Below are positions 49,602 to 50,208 of a stretch of DNA of 50,208 bases, one piece after another; the stretch's first letter is position 1, and every line of letters begins with the position of its first letter. The position numbers were made by a program, and so were the translations under genes. The DNA is taken from positions 1 to 50,208 of the forward strand of contig NZ_JABKAV010000024.1 of the NCBI RefSeq assembly GCF_013377905.1. The letters run 5' to 3'. Below the pieces are notes generated by a model. The model ran no database searches and was not told where the DNA came from. It was given only the letters and a program-made list of their open reading frames with translations. Source of the stretch: Hymenobacter terrestris. Lineage in GTDB: Bacteria; Bacteroidota; Bacteroidia; Cytophagales; Hymenobacteraceae.

Positions 49602-50030
49602 ATGTTTGGTTTTTTTGAAAATGAGCAGACCAGAAAGGTTAAAAGCCATCTAGTAAACTTGGCCGCGCTGGCTAAGGCCGACGGGCACATCGACGAGCGG
49701 GAAATGAACTTCATTGTGGCCGTGGGCCGCAAAAGTGGTATGCGCGCCGGCGAAGTGCGTGCGTTGGTGGGCAACACCAGTGCCCATGATATGCTGCTGC
49801 CCGACAACGACTCGGAGCGCTTCGACCAGATTTTTGACCTCGTGGACATGATGCTGGCCGACGGTGTGGTAGACGACACCGAAATGCGCTTCTGCATCGA
49901 TATGGCCCAGCGCCTGGGCTTTGCCCCCAACGTTGTCGCCAGCCTCGTGCGTAGCATCTCACAGGGCGTGCGCGACGGATTACCCCGCGAACGGGTCAAA
50001 TCTGAAGCTATGGCGCTGTTGAGCAATTAA
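49602..50030 (+). CDS. TerB family protein
   Basis: A 142-residue soluble protein from ATG 49602 (MFGFFENEQ). It has the TerB/DjlA-N helical layout with paired acidic motifs, AALAKADGHIDEREMNFI and MMLADGVVDDTEMRFCI, the Asp-Gly-x-x-Asp sites expected to bind metal. The family is linked to tellurite resistance and envelope stress, but most members have no shown role. It diverges from pfkA. From 50031 to the window end (178 bases) I see no gene. Confidence 0.85.
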   Translation: MFGFFENEQTRKVKSHLVNLAALAKADGHIDEREMNFIVAVGRKSGMRAGEVRALVGNTSAHDMLLPDNDSERFDQIFDLVDMMLADGVVDDTEMRFCIDMAQRLGFAPNVVASLVRSISQGVRDGLPRERVKSEAMALLSN

Positions 50031-50208
50031 AAATCGAGAGCCAAGAATTAAACGTGCTGTCGAACGTCTCGTTACGGGCCAGGTGTGTAGTCCCGGCGAG
50101 GAGAGGGTCAGGTTCCGGGTAAAATTAGTTGGGTGGGTTTGTCACTGAGTACACGCATATCCGTGCGGGGCGAGCCCGCGCATACTCTTCAGGCGCTTAG
50201 CGTAGTTA

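Overview
The window looks like chromosomal DNA of a high-GC Bacteroidota, most likely Hymenobacter or a close relative. Three things point that way: the protein families present, promoter boxes of the Bacteroidota type (TAnnTTTG) with few Shine-Dalgarno sites, and many intergenic inverted repeats with the core GTCATTCTGAGCG/AGAATCTC. No plasmid, phage, insertion sequence or CRISPR array was seen. All names below come from reading motifs; nothing was searched.

Layout. (1) 0-8.7 kb: a double D-Ala-D-Ala-ligase-like ATP-grasp protein diverging from phosphoglycerate kinase, a site-2-protease-like M50 peptidase overlapping a HAD hydrolase, a CAT-anticodon tRNA and small hypothetical genes. (2) 8.9-12.85 kb: a phenylacetyl-CoA epoxidase cluster, tetR-paaA-paaB-paaC-paaD. 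PaaB is internally duplicated, no paaE is visible, and a palindromic operator sits inside a complete promoter upstream of the regulator. (3) 13.0-17.7 kb: thiL, then a rearranged patch in which an acyltransferase gene lies between a whole gene and an 80-bp copy of that gene's 5' end. The patch also has an Imm33/DUF2185-like gene and a displaced 16-codon tail resembling the end of the neighbouring RlmD-type methyltransferase gene.

(4) 17.8-33.9 kb: a surface-glycan locus. Together PseB, PseC, a SpsF/PseF-like cytidylyltransferase, a fused PseG-PseH protein and PseI account for a route from UDP-GlcNAc to CMP-pseudaminic acid or a close nonulosonic acid. A GT-B-like protein, a polysaccharide-deacetylase-like protein, a flippase, an FkbM methyltransferase, an HAD-IIIC/FkbH-like protein with unusual domain order and a GT4 glycosyltransferase would transfer, modify and export the sugar. 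(5) 34.2-50.2 kb: an AT-rich hypothetical membrane protein, ffh, an NFACT/RqcH-like ribosome-rescue protein, a cupin, an MBL-fold hydrolase, a response regulator downstream of a large hybrid histidine kinase, a glycosyltransferase, miaA, a vanadium-haloperoxidase-like lipoprotein, pfkA with a clear terminator, and a TerB-like protein.

The most unusual points are the duplicated/displaced gene ends at 14.2-16.3 kb, the PaaR-like operator-promoter, the degenerate motifs split between the two ligase halves, the permuted FkbH-like protein, and several genes whose -7 box lies only 4-7 bases before the start codon, which suggests leaderless mRNAs.
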